Assembly (NCBI RefSeq): GCF_029633865.1
Contig: NC_079230.1
Coordinates: 35,619,405 to 35,683,404, forward strand
DNA length: 64,000 nucleotides
DNA from: Lampris incognitus
Lineage: Eukaryota; Chordata; Actinopteri; Lampriformes; Lampridae
Direction: 5' to 3'
In this document: one piece after another, positions 1 through 9,700 of the stretch
How positions within the stretch are numbered: the stretch's first letter is position 1
Layout of the letters: each line of letters begins with the position of its first letter
Notes under the pieces: generated by a model
Told to the model about the DNA's origin: nothing
Database searches by the model: none
The model's input: the letters and a program-made list of their open reading frames with translations, nothing else
Program-made: the position numbers and the translations under genes

Positions 1-1470
1 AAGCAGTATCCAGATGATACTGAAAGCCACCGGGATATGCTCAGGACTGCAATCACTGGCACCTGTAAAACTACTCTTGGACATAAGATGAAGAACCTCC
101 AAGATTGGTTTGATGAGAATGACCTAGATATCCAATGGTTAATCAATATTAAGAGGAAAGCCTTTACCATCTGGCAGAATGACAACTGCCAAAATAAATG
201 AGCAGCCCTTGCAAGAGCAAAGTCAGTCGTCCAAAGATGGGTCAGGGAATTGAAGAATGTGACAGATGAAGAAGGCCCTTGAAATCCAGCACCCTGCAGA
301 TGCTGGGGATACCAGAGGGTTCATATATGCTACTAAAGCAATATACAGTCCCAGCCACTGCTATCTAACCCCCCTTCACTCTAAAGATGGGCACAAACTG
401 GTAACAGACGACGAGTCAATCAAAGAGAGGTGGAAAGAGCACTATCAGGACCTTATGTACTGGGACTCTGAGATGGATGCCCTCGAACAATTCCCTCAAC
501 AACCCAAAGAGGAGGACATGGCAGCACCACCTAGTCTAAGAGAAGTCCAAAATGCCATCAGGAAGATGAAAAAACAAAAACAAAACAAAAAAACAAGGCT
601 TCTGGTCCTGATGGAATACCGGCAGAAGTACTGAGGGCAGGTGGGCCTATGCCCCTTAGACATATCCATGCCTTGCTACTTAAAATATGGGAAAAAGAGG
701 AAATTACTGTGCAACTTAAGGACACACCAATTGTCTCTATCTTTAAGAAAGGGGACAAAGCCCAGTGTGGACACTACCATGGCATTTCCTTGCTTTCCAC
801 CACAGGGAAAGCCCTGGCCAACAGACTCCGCCCAATGTCAGAGGATATTCTGCCAGAATCCTAGAGCAGTTTTCATCCTAACAGAGGCTACATGGACATG
901 ATTGTCACTGCTTGACAACACCAAGAAAAAGCCCAGGAACAGAATCAACCATTGCACATGGCCTTCACAGACTTAACCAAAGCTTTTGATTCCATAAACC
1001 GCCAGGCGCTCTGGTTAGTTCTGTCAAAAATAGGCTGCTCTGACAAATATATCAGAGTACTACGACTACTACATGATAATATGTCAGCTAGAGTACTTTG
1101 CAGTTATGGAGATGAGATAGAGTCCTTCAAGGTCCACACAGGAGTTAAACAAAGCTGTGTCATTGCCTCAGCTCTGTTCTCTGTTTTCACTGCCACCATC
1201 CTCCACCTCATGGGTCCCAATCTGCCTCAGGAAGTCAAAATCATGCACAGAACTGATGGGAATCTTCTGAATTTTAACAGATTCAGGGCTAAAGGTAAAA
1301 CCACCACCACATCCATCATAGAGCTGCAATACGCCAATGACAACATCTTAGTGTCCCTTCTAGAAGAACTAGAGACCATACTGGATGCCTTTGCAAAGGT
1401 ATACAAGCAGCTTGGCCTGGCCATTAACCATTAACATAAAAAGGCCCATATCTTCTACCAACCCCCACCC
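1..1470 (+). mobile_element. Degenerate LINE (non-LTR retrotransposon) reverse transcriptase, RTE-like
   Basis: Pieces of one LINE polyprotein run left to right through several frames. Bases 1-201 encode a stretch containing KNLQDWFDEND that ends at a TGA; 266-634 contains the linker RWKEHYQDLMYWDSEMDALE; 641-864 contains the thumb-side motif IFKKGDKAQCGHYHGISLL; 952-1434 contains FTDLTKAFDSINRQALW, TGVKQSCVIASALF and LQYANDN. The YADD catalytic box reads YAND and there are at least three frame changes plus stops, so the copy is dead. The family is the one often misannotated in vertebrates as craniofacial development protein 2-like. The 5' end lies outside the window. Clade assignment is from memory of the motifs. 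Confidence 0.85.
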
Positions 1471-2046
1471 TACAGAAATATGCCTTGTGTCTTACATGTG
1501 TGCTCTACTTCTTTTCTTTTCTTTAAACATCTTTTATATTAAAAAAAATTCCATCTTGCATGCATTTCGCAGGCATTTGCATTCCCTTATTTAGCCATGG
1601 CTGTTCAGCAAATTTCTGCTTCACTACTTTTTTTTACTAGGGGATTCTTTTTTTTGTGTGCAAAAAACAGTTGTTATGGACAGAAATGTCTCATAGGCTT
1701 CATTAACATCTTCCACATAGACCTTATTCCAATCTTGTTTTATTAAGTCTTCTTTAAGAGTTAACCGCACTTTGTGTTTTGTGTCCGATTAGGCTGCAAG
1801 CTTTAACATCCTTCTTGGTCCTAACAGCCCTGAATGACTGCAGACCAGTATATGGTCACAGGTGTTAATTATAAGCAGTCCACTTACTACTTTCCAATCA
1901 ATAACACTGGTAAATATATTGTCAATTAGTGCTGCACTAGTATGTGTTGTTATTCTGTTGTTATTTTAGTTTGTGGTGGTGATGAAACACTGATGCTTGC
2001 ATTTTCTTTTCTTAAAATTATTCTCATTTCTTTAATTTTTTATTGT
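1471..2046. other. AT-rich stretch without recognised gene
   Basis: No conserved reading frame, exon with splice sites or recognisable repeat family was seen here. The sequence is T-rich and may be the decayed 3' tail of the LINE to its left or old unique intergenic DNA. Confidence 0.5.
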
Positions 2047-2092
2047 TTTAATGGGTATGTGGCAGACTGTGGTGTGGCACATACCCATTAAA
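2047..2092. repeat. Perfect 15-bp inverted repeat (hairpin)
   Basis: TTTAATGGGTATGTG at 2047-2061 is followed after 16 bases by its exact reverse complement at 2078-2092. No neighbouring element explains it; it may be the collapsed end of a small DNA transposon. Confidence 0.8.
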
Positions 2093-2213
2093 CACAGATT
2101 GAGTAATGGTTCAGCCAGGAATTATCGTGCTCATGCCGACACATGCTAAACACATTTTATACAGAACTTTTTAGCTGCAACAGCCACTCTAAGTGTTTTA
2201 TAATCAATTCATG

Positions 2214-2219
2214 CCCCCC

Positions 2220-2253
<34 letters not shown>
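2214..2253. repeat. C-run, (CT)n and (CA)n compound microsatellite
   Basis: A run of C is followed by about six CT and then about ten CA dinucleotides. Confidence 0.95.
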
Positions 2254-2254
2254 A

Positions 2255-2412
2255 GATGTTGGTGTCAACCATTCAAGGTAATAACCAGCTGGTTGGGAAC
2301 AGTGAGGGGTTAGGCGTCTTACTCAGAGACACCAACACTTTTCCAAGGACAAGTGGAGGAGCGAAGCAGCAACCCTCCAGTTACCAGATGACATGCTCTA
2401 CTTCCTGAGTTA
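2255..2412 (-). mobile_element. tRNA-derived SINE (family B), minus strand
   Basis: Read on the minus strand this matches, piece by piece, the SINE at 21530-21790: a head with GTAGAGCATGTCATCTGGTA and a body with GACGCCTAACCCCTCACTG and GAATGGTTGACACC. The box B region is degenerate in this copy. The adjoining CA repeat may be its tail. Confidence 0.7.
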
Positions 2413-3079
2413 GTACACCAGGGAGGAGCACCAGGAAGAAGGAGCTAAAACTTTGGAGGCACAACGAGTCTCTGCAGACATCTTGTAGTTTTAACTAGTG
2501 TTTTAACCTGTGGTACCGCTGTGCGTTTGTGCCTCAACAACACTGTTGTCAACGTGTCTGTTCCAGCAACCCCAGTAGTGACAAGTGCTCTGACAGTGCA
2601 CTAGTAGCAGCATTTACTGTGAAATGTACTAGCCAAGCTCTTCTAAAAACATGTCATAGAAATTGAGATGCAGATGGACTTCTATCCTTCCTCATATATA
2701 AGGCATCCAGCACTGGGAAGAGGATGGACATGAGCACCTGCGTACATATGGCCAGCTCAGAGAAGAACACCAGGGAAGAAACAAAGGACTGGTGAAGGAG
2801 TGCTCTCAAGATATTGTACTTGATAAGGTGCATGATAGGTGTATTTCCCATTGTTTTTCTAAAGTAAATCTTTATGAGTATGAAAAATCCGGAGTGTCAT
2901 AATAATAGAATAATAAATAAAGAATAAATGAATGAATGAGAATAAATAATAACAATACAGCAGTGAGGAATCCCTGTCTCTGTCTCTTTCTCTATCTCCC
3001 CCTTGAATCTATGTACTTGGATCCAATAGGGACTCTTACTTTTTGTGTAGACTCGGAGTGTTTTGGGTGAGACAGGGTA
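2413..3079. other. No gene recognised
   Basis: Short open frames on both strands lack family motifs or exon-like splice borders. An AT-rich AATAAATA-type tract lies at about 2900-2960. Confidence 0.5.
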
Positions 3080-3335
3080 ATGTTATTTGACCATGCTGTG
3101 ATAGAGAGTATACTGCACAAAGAACGTCAGCTTGGTTTTGTAACACAGTTAAAATCACAGATAAACACACTGGTCCACACTGCAGTGAAAGTGATGGGGG
3201 TGAGGGAGCATCCCTCCCCCCAAATGCTGTTTGAGAAGACAATAGTTAAACAGGCTAGGAATACTATCGATGACCCCTATCATGTCCTGTATTCAGAACA
3301 TGAACTGCTCCTATCAGGCAGGTGATGCTGGGTTC
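3080..3335 (+). mobile_element. LINE polyprotein carboxy-terminal fragment, left half
   Basis: The frame contains QINTLVHTAVKVMGVRE, then QARNTIDDPYHVLYSEHEL and LLLSGR, the typical carboxy-terminal tail of L2/CR1-like fish LINEs (metal-free tail with the pattern K/RA..I..DP.H.L, then LPSGRR). The expected next segment, with the pattern RYKNSFIP, is missing here and appears 2 kb away at about 5368, so an insertion or repeat expansion has split this LINE. Confidence 0.7.
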
Positions 3336-4098
3336 CAATTAAATATATACCTGAACTATACCTGAAATATATACCTAAACTATACTTGAAATAAATACCT
3401 GAACTATACCTGAAATAAATACCTAAACTGAACTTGCATTACATTACAGTCATTTAGCCGACGCTTTTATCCAAAGCGACTTCAATAAGTGCATTTAACA
3501 TAGGAAATCAGGAGAACTACTAGTCATCAGATGTCGTAAGTGCATCTTCTCTCTAAACAAGCATCTAAGAGCAAAACCAGTGCTAAAGTACAAGCACAAG
3601 AAAGAGATCTTTTTAAATGAGTGAATACAATAAGTGCTAAGAGCAAGTAACGAAATAAATACCTGAACTATACCTAAGCCATAATTGAAATAAATACCTG
3701 AACTATACCTGAAATATATACCTGAACTATACCTGAAGTATACCCTAAATATATACCTGAACTATATACCTGAACTATGCCCGAAATATAGTATCCCTGA
3801 AATATATGCCTAAACTATACTTGAAATAAATACCTGAACAATACCTGAAATATATACCTGAACTATGCCCTAAATATATACCTGAAATATATACCTAAAC
3901 TATACTTGAAATAAATACCTGAACTATACCTGAAATAAATACCTGAACTATAGCTGAAATATATACCTGAAGTATACCCTAAATATATACCTGAAGTATA
4001 CCCAAAATATATACCTGAACTACACCTGAAATGTACATGAAATATATACCTGAAATAATATATACCTAAAAAAACATCTATATATCTATATCTATATA
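3336..4098. repeat. AT-rich tandem repeat (ACCTGAACTATACCTGAAAT type)
   Basis: Variants of ATACCTGAACTATACCTGAA repeat with a loose 10-24-bp period, interrupted at 3436-3651 by an L2 3' end. The same motif resumes at 5340-5370 beyond the Tc1 element. The unit looks as if it arose from the LINE tail in which it sits. A minus-strand open frame across it (rich in SGIYFRYS) is an artefact of the repeat. Confidence 0.85.
3436..3651 (-). mobile_element. L2-like LINE 3' untranslated end, minus strand
   Basis: Starts at the 3' terminal ATTACATTAC repeat followed by AGTCATTTAGCCGACGC and ends at GCTAAGAGCAAGTAAC. It matches the 3' ends of the two L2-like copies at 10568-10790 and 46025-46241. It is an extremely 5'-truncated insertion, sitting inside the tandem repeat. 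Confidence 0.9.
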
Positions 4099-4477
4099 CA
4101 CTACCGTTCAAAAGTTTGGGATCACCCAAACAATTTCGTGTTTTCCATGAAAAGTCACACTTATTCACCACCATATGTTGTGAAATGAATAGAAAATAGA
4201 GTCAAGACATTGACAAGGTTAGAAATAATGATTTGTATTTGAAATAAGATTTTTTTTACATCAAACTTTGCTTTCGTCAAAGAATCCTCCATTTGCAGCA
4301 ATTACAGCATTGCAGACCTTTGGCATTCTAGCTGTTAATTTGTTGAGGTAATCTGGAGAAATTGCACCCCACGCTTCCAGAAGCAGCTCCCACAAGTTGG
4401 ATTGGTTGGATGGGCACTTCTTTGAGGAGATTGAGTTTCTGGAGCATCACATTTGTGGGGTCAATTAAACGCTCAAA

Positions 4478-4633
4478 ATGGCCAGAAAAAGAGAACTTTC
4501 ATCTGAAACTCGACAGTCTATTCTTGTTCTTAGAAATGAAGGCTATTCCATGCGAGAAATTGCTAAGAAATTGAAGATTTCCTACACCGGTGTGTACTAC
4601 TCCCTTCACAGGACAGCACAAACAGGCTCTAAC
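4478..4633 (+). pseudogene. Tc1 transposase amino-terminal HTH fragment, left arm
   Basis: Encodes the helix-turn-helix start of a Tc1 transposase (contains SMREIAKKLKISYTGVYYSL). It stops being transposase at the arm border, 4633, where the reading frame runs into the spacer. Confidence 0.9.
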
Positions 4634-4916
4634 AGGTACTATTTAATGAAGATGCCAGTTGGGGACCTGTGAGGCGTCTGTTTCTCAAACTAGAGACTCT
4701 AATGTACTTATCTTCTTGCTCAGTTGTGCAACGCGGCCTCCCACTTCTTTTTCTACTCTGGTTAGAGCCTGTTTGTGCTGTCCTCTGAAGGGAGTAGTAC
4801 ACACCGGTGTAGGAAATCTTCAATTTCTTAGCAATTTCTCGCATGGAATAGCCTTCATTTCTAAGAACAAGAATAGACTGTCGAGTTTCAGATGAAAGTT
4901 CTCTTTTTCTGGCCAT
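4629..4916 (-). pseudogene. Tc1 transposase amino-terminal HTH fragment, right arm plus spacer
   Basis: The mirror copy of the same start, but here the frame continues through the spacer into the second DNA-binding segment (contains RKRSGRPRCTTEQEDKYI and NRRLTGPQLASSLN). The spacer is therefore the natural continuation of the right arm and the left arm is the added inverted copy. No catalytic DDE residues are present. Confidence 0.9.
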
Positions 4917-5295
4917 TTTGAGCGTTTAATTGACCCCACAAATGTGATGCTCCAGAAACTCAATCTGCTCAAAGAAGTGCCCATCCAACCAATCCAACTT
5001 GTGGGAGCTGCTTCTGGAAGCGTGGGGTGCAATTTCTCCAGATTACCTCAACAAATTAACAGCTAGAATGCCAAAGGTCTGCAATGCTGTAATTGCTGCA
5101 AATGGAGGATTCTTTGACGAAAGCAAAGTTTGATGTAAAAAAAATCTTATTTCAAATACAAATCATTATTTCTAACCTTGTCAATGTCTTGACTCTATTT
5201 TCTATTCATTTCACAACATATGGTGGTGAATAAGAGTGACTTTTCATGGAAAACACAAAATTGTTTGGGTGATCCCAAACTTTTGAACGGTAGTG

Positions 5296-5345
5296 TATAT
5301 ATATCCATCTATCTATATCTATCTATCTATATATATATCAGAAAA
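5296..5345. repeat. (TATC)n/(TA)n microsatellite
   Basis: TATATATATCCATCTATCTATATC-like tetranucleotide tract immediately right of the foldback element; a matching short tract lies on its left at about 4078-4098. Confidence 0.9.
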
Positions 5346-5365
5346 TATACACCTGAAACTACACC

Positions 5366-5580
5366 TGAACAGGTATAAAAACTCTTTCATTCCTCTATCA
5401 GTGACTCTCCTAAACTCGGGATATGAGGAGGGTGTATGTCTGTACTTGTCTTTGCGATGCACTCTGTCTGTTACTGCACTATATCATATGTATTTTTATG
5501 TGGCAGCCTTCATGTCCAAGACAAATTTCTCAGTCTTGAATCTTAAAAGTACATTGGCAAACACTGAACTTTAATAACTG
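5366..5580 (+). mobile_element. LINE polyprotein carboxy terminus and 3' tail, right half
   Basis: The frame reads RYKNSFIPLSVTLLN, the closing motif of the same LINE family whose preceding motif ends at 3325. The order and strand agree, so 3080-3335 and this piece are one LINE split by 2 kb of repeat, L2 tail and Tc1 foldback DNA. Confidence 0.65.
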
Positions 5581-6642
5581 TAAAATAAAAAAATAAATAA
5601 CACTGAGCTTTCTTTCTTCTTCACTATGAAATTTAATGCAAATAGAGATGTTAAACTGAAAATTCAGCTAGTGCAACATCAAAAACTAAAAGAATTAAAC
5701 TTGATTATGACACTCCAGTTGAGTCATAATACCATTTCTTTGAACGCCCTATGCAAACATATGCACCAGGTTCTTCAATTTTATGACACCAAGGGCCAGA
5801 TCTGCTAAGAGAAATGCAGGATTAGCACACATTTGCCAACAATTTGCACTGATAAGAGCAGCCAATTTAGTGTGTTATCTACTAAAACTGGGCAGGACAG
5901 TTAACACAGTCTTGTAAATCTAAATGTGACCGCCACTGTGTAACATGATCTGCACGTGTCCCTTCAGCTCCTGCTATTACACTCTGGCTCTCTGCCACAT
6001 TCTAAGATTCCTGTTTGACTGCATTGGGTATCATGGTGATTTGGAAACCGCATGTGATTCTGTACTCTTCACATCAAGGATTTGTGACAGTGCTGCCAGA
6101 ACTTTTGTTATTGCTGGAAGTGCATGACTCCTTTTGGTGGTGCCTCCAGAGCCGCTCTGATTTCCTCAGGCAATGTGACTTGGGAGGAGAAAAGTTTGCA
6201 CAATTTTCTTTGGACAATGTAAATAAATGCACATGTGCAAAAAACAAAAAAACCAAAAACCTTTCTTTCTGATACTCTCTCTGTAATCTCCGGCATCTTC
6301 TGAGTCACGATGATCATGGCCATGTCAGAGGTGGAGAGAGTCAAGACATGCTTAGAAGAGGCGTTAAAGAGTGCCAGGGTCATGACTGCTAACAAACAGC
6401 CGTGATAAATCACATTCAGGGTTTATTTCCATAATCTTCTCCCAATATTTTGCACTTTGAAAAAAAAAACAACATTGTAAAACAAAGAAAAAAATGTCAA
6501 GGGCATGTTGCTTAATCAAAACTTTATCAAAGATTCTGAATCTAAAACCCATATACACCAGAATACTGGCATGGTGCTGGGACAATTTGAGGCATGTGGA
6601 TTGTTAACACTGGACATTTTTTCCAGCTTATGAAGTACAAAC
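5581..6642. other. No gene confidently recognised (pelp1 downstream/intronic)
   Basis: Frames on both strands at 5945-6272 and 6108-6413 are open for 60-100 codons. One minus-strand stretch (contains STSDMAMIIVTQKMPEITER) is preceded by a TTAGCAG acceptor-like sequence, but it does not resemble the next expected pelp1 segment, so I leave it unassigned. Confidence 0.4.
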
Positions 6643-6702
6643 CTCTTGTGTGCGCTGGTTGGTACTGTCCATTTTGGAGAGGAAATAAGCACCCAACTTG
6701 TC
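6643..6702 (-). CDS. pelp1: pelp1 exon 6
   Basis: 60 bp (20 codons) between TCACAG and GAG/GTTTGT. It encodes [19 protein letters not shown] and follows directly on exon 5 in the protein. The next exon should begin near the conserved LACECY block, which I could not find further left. Confidence 0.85.
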
Positions 6703-9700
6703 CTGTGATAAAAGACAACAAAGAAAATTCTTAACATCATGAGTTTATTTAGTGTCTTTTGTAAATCCAAACTTTTCAAGTACCAAGTGTCCTTTTCAGC
6801 AAGTACTGTATGATAGGCAATGTGTTTAAGATAGATTTCCATCACCAGTACAACTTACGCCAGTCTGACCAACTGCCTCACTGACATTGCATCATGGTTG
6901 CAAGCCAACATCCTCACTCTAAACGGTGATAAAGCTGACTGCTGGGACAGGCTCCAGCATCCCCGCGACCCTGAGAGCAGGATAAGCGGTACAGATAATG
7001 GATGGATGGATGGATGATCATTAGTCCCCAATCCCTCACCAAAACCACTCAAACTCCTGCATCACCATCCATAACCCCACTCTGTCTCCTCTCCAAACAT
7101 CCACAACCTCGGAATCATTTTCAACAGCAACCTCTCCTCTGAAGATGTCAACCAAATCACCAGATCTGCCTTTTTCCACCTAAAAAGCATAGCTCATCTC
7201 CACCCGTCACTCTCCTTCTCTGCTGCTGAAACACTTATCCATGCCTTCATCACATCCACAATGGACTACTGCACCAGCATCCTCTACCGCTCACCATCCG
7301 AAGTCCGAAACAAACTCCAGTACATCCAGAACTCTGCTGCTCACCCACTCCCACTCCCACGACCATATCACCCATGTCCTCCAGAACCTCCATTGGCTCC
7401 GTCTCACAATTCAAAGCTCTTCTCCTTACTCACAAAGCCTTCCATAACCAGGCCCCCCTCCTACCCCACTGACCTGCTCCACCACCATAATTCTTCCCGC
7501 AGCCTTCACTCCTCCAATGCTGACCTCCTGTCTCCACCGCAGAGGACCAAGCACCCGACCTGGGCCGACAGAGCCTTCTCCACGTCTGCCCCCTCCCTCT
7601 GGACCCCCTCCCCAAACACATCAGAGACAGTACCCATCTGTCCATGTTCATATCATTGATCACAACTCAGCTCTTCTGAATTGCTTTTAATGCGTGATTA
7701 TTGTTGTGTGTTATGTGTGTTTACTGTGTTGCTTTTAAGTTTCTTTTTATCTTGTAAAGCATTTTTGTGTACCTTGAAAAGCACTAAAATAAAGTCTCAT
7801 TGTTATTTATTTATGTTTTTAGTGTCAAATCCATCTCGTTTCTCAGTAATTAGAGTTGAGATGCACATTTTACAACTTTTTGGACTTCATACATGAACAA
7901 TTCTCCCAGAGCCATCATAAATATGTTGATATATTTTACTCCTATTTCTATTTCTTATTTTATCTTTTAATTTTATTTGTTTCTGTTTTTCTTTTTTCTA
8001 TTTGCTTCTATTTTCTTGTTATCTTGTATCGTGTTAGTTCTTAGTTTTTTCTTTAGTAGAGCGTGAGTGTCTGTAATAGGACCCAATTTCCCCTCGGGGA
8101 TGAATTCATTATTTTGATTCTGATTCTGAAATTGAGCAAAATAGTTTCAATGACCTATGCAAACATGCCTCAGTATGTATGGCTTGAACACTCACAGTAC
8201 TGGGGGCTTCCTGCGTAATGTCCTGGAAAGGTCCTAGCGACAGTACTGGAAATGTAATTGTGGCCCAAACCTTGGACTTCGTATTTGGTACTGAGACATG
8301 CTTGTGACCCAAGCAGTGGCCAGCTCTACAACCTTTGCTGTGCTAGTAACCATATTCTCAATACCCAAAGACCAGGAAAAGCCCCCTAGTGGCTGAAAGT
8401 GAGGACTTTACAGTGTTTTTTAAGAATCAACTACATTGCTGTCCTCTTGATGCTGATTATTTTTTCCCCACCTTCAGTTCTCTCTTTGAATGCAGGGACA
8501 ATTGCGTGAAGTTGTTTGAAATAAGTCTCTTGTCTTGGTTTGTTGAATTGGGTTTTATGCGTGTAGCCACCTAAATAAAGTAGCACAAGGGAATTAACAT
8601 CAGATCCTGTGTATTACGGAATGTCCCACTTTTTAAGAAACCACTACAGCAGTCACTAGATGGCGTACTGGCATGGACACCTGCCATTCCTTATCACTAC
8701 CCTGATCCTAACTACACACAACTCATTCCTACACTTCATCAGGAACTGAGGAGGTGTCAGTGAGTACTCGGACAAACTCTCTGGGGCCAATCCCCTCTCC
8801 ATATCTTAACTTTGGTCACAGTTTCCGATGGTTGCAGATTTTGGTGGAACACAGAACAGAGTGGACAAAACTACTACCACTTTACCACCGAGTGTCACCT
8901 CAAATCAAGTGAAACTTACAGTTTTCGAGAATACTTCCATTTGTGGAAGTATATTTTTTTACCTCCATTATCAGATTTGATTTGATTTATTTTGAACATG
9001 AAATAAAGAAACAACAGAAAAACAGATAAAAACAAAACAATTATATGAAATTGAAATGAACAATAAACCTATACAACAAACTCAAACAAATTCTCACAAA
9101 TACAAATTAAATATTACATGCTCAAAAAGGAGTAGGAGGAAGTATACACTTATTTATTCCTACCCCTTCTCCACTACTCATCAATTAATTAATCATCTTT
9201 ATCTTATATACAGTTGATAAATAATTATCCCAATTCTATGTACAACCCAAATATCACCCAGTGTCAGTTATATAAATTTTAAGGTTATCACAGCGCTTCC
9301 TCATCCCTACACTGCTTAAAAAATTGTTAATCTTTTTAAACTGTTTGTATTTTGCTTGACTTCCACATCCAAAGTTTTGCACTAATTCACTCAACAGATC
9401 GAAATACACATACTCTGCATAGTTGTACAAACACAGTTTCTTTAAATTAATCTTCCCTCTCAAATTATAGCGCCCCTCTGCATCGAAGAACAATTTTTGT
9501 AAATTACCCAGAAGTAAATTATTTCTTGCTTTATACATTATTTGTGCTGTGTTAAATTCTACGAGTTCCATGAACTTCAGAATGGATGTAGCTTGCTTTT
9601 GAAAGTGTTAACCCATAACTCCGCACAGTAATTCAGATATGGCATGCAAGTGAATGATAAAGTGTATACAATGCTGTTATCATCCAGAATGTGCCTTGTT

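Larger units (their letters stand above)
4099..5295. mobile_element. Palindromic (foldback) Tc1-like element with 535-bp inverted arms
   Basis: The left arm 4099-4633 and right arm 4761-5295 are near-identical reverse complements, separated by a 127-bp spacer. Both ends carry the Tc1 terminus CACTACCGTTCAAAAGTTTG and are flanked by TA (4097-4098 and 5296-5297), the Tc1/mariner target duplication. Each arm holds, in order from the tip, the carboxy-terminal transposase end in one orientation (containing LEAWGAISPDYL and ANGGFFDES) and then the transposase amino terminus, opening MARKRELSSETRQSILVLRN and reading inward. The catalytic middle is absent, so it cannot encode its own transposase. It is inserted within the AT-rich tandem repeat. 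Confidence 0.9.

Noticed and set aside
3863..4174. 103-codon minus-strand frame rich in SGIYFRYS
   Set aside because: Translation of the AT-rich tandem repeat, not a protein.
6283..6413. Candidate minus-strand exon (STSDMAMIIVTQKMPEITER) as pelp1 exon 7
   Set aside because: It does not resemble the expected LACECY-type PELP1 segment and has no convincing donor; kept only as an unassigned stretch.
7241..7663. 132-codon plus-strand and 77-codon minus-strand frames rich in Ser/Pro or Arg/Gly
   Set aside because: Out-of-frame readings of the C-rich LINE 3' region; the true frame shows RT motifs with stops.
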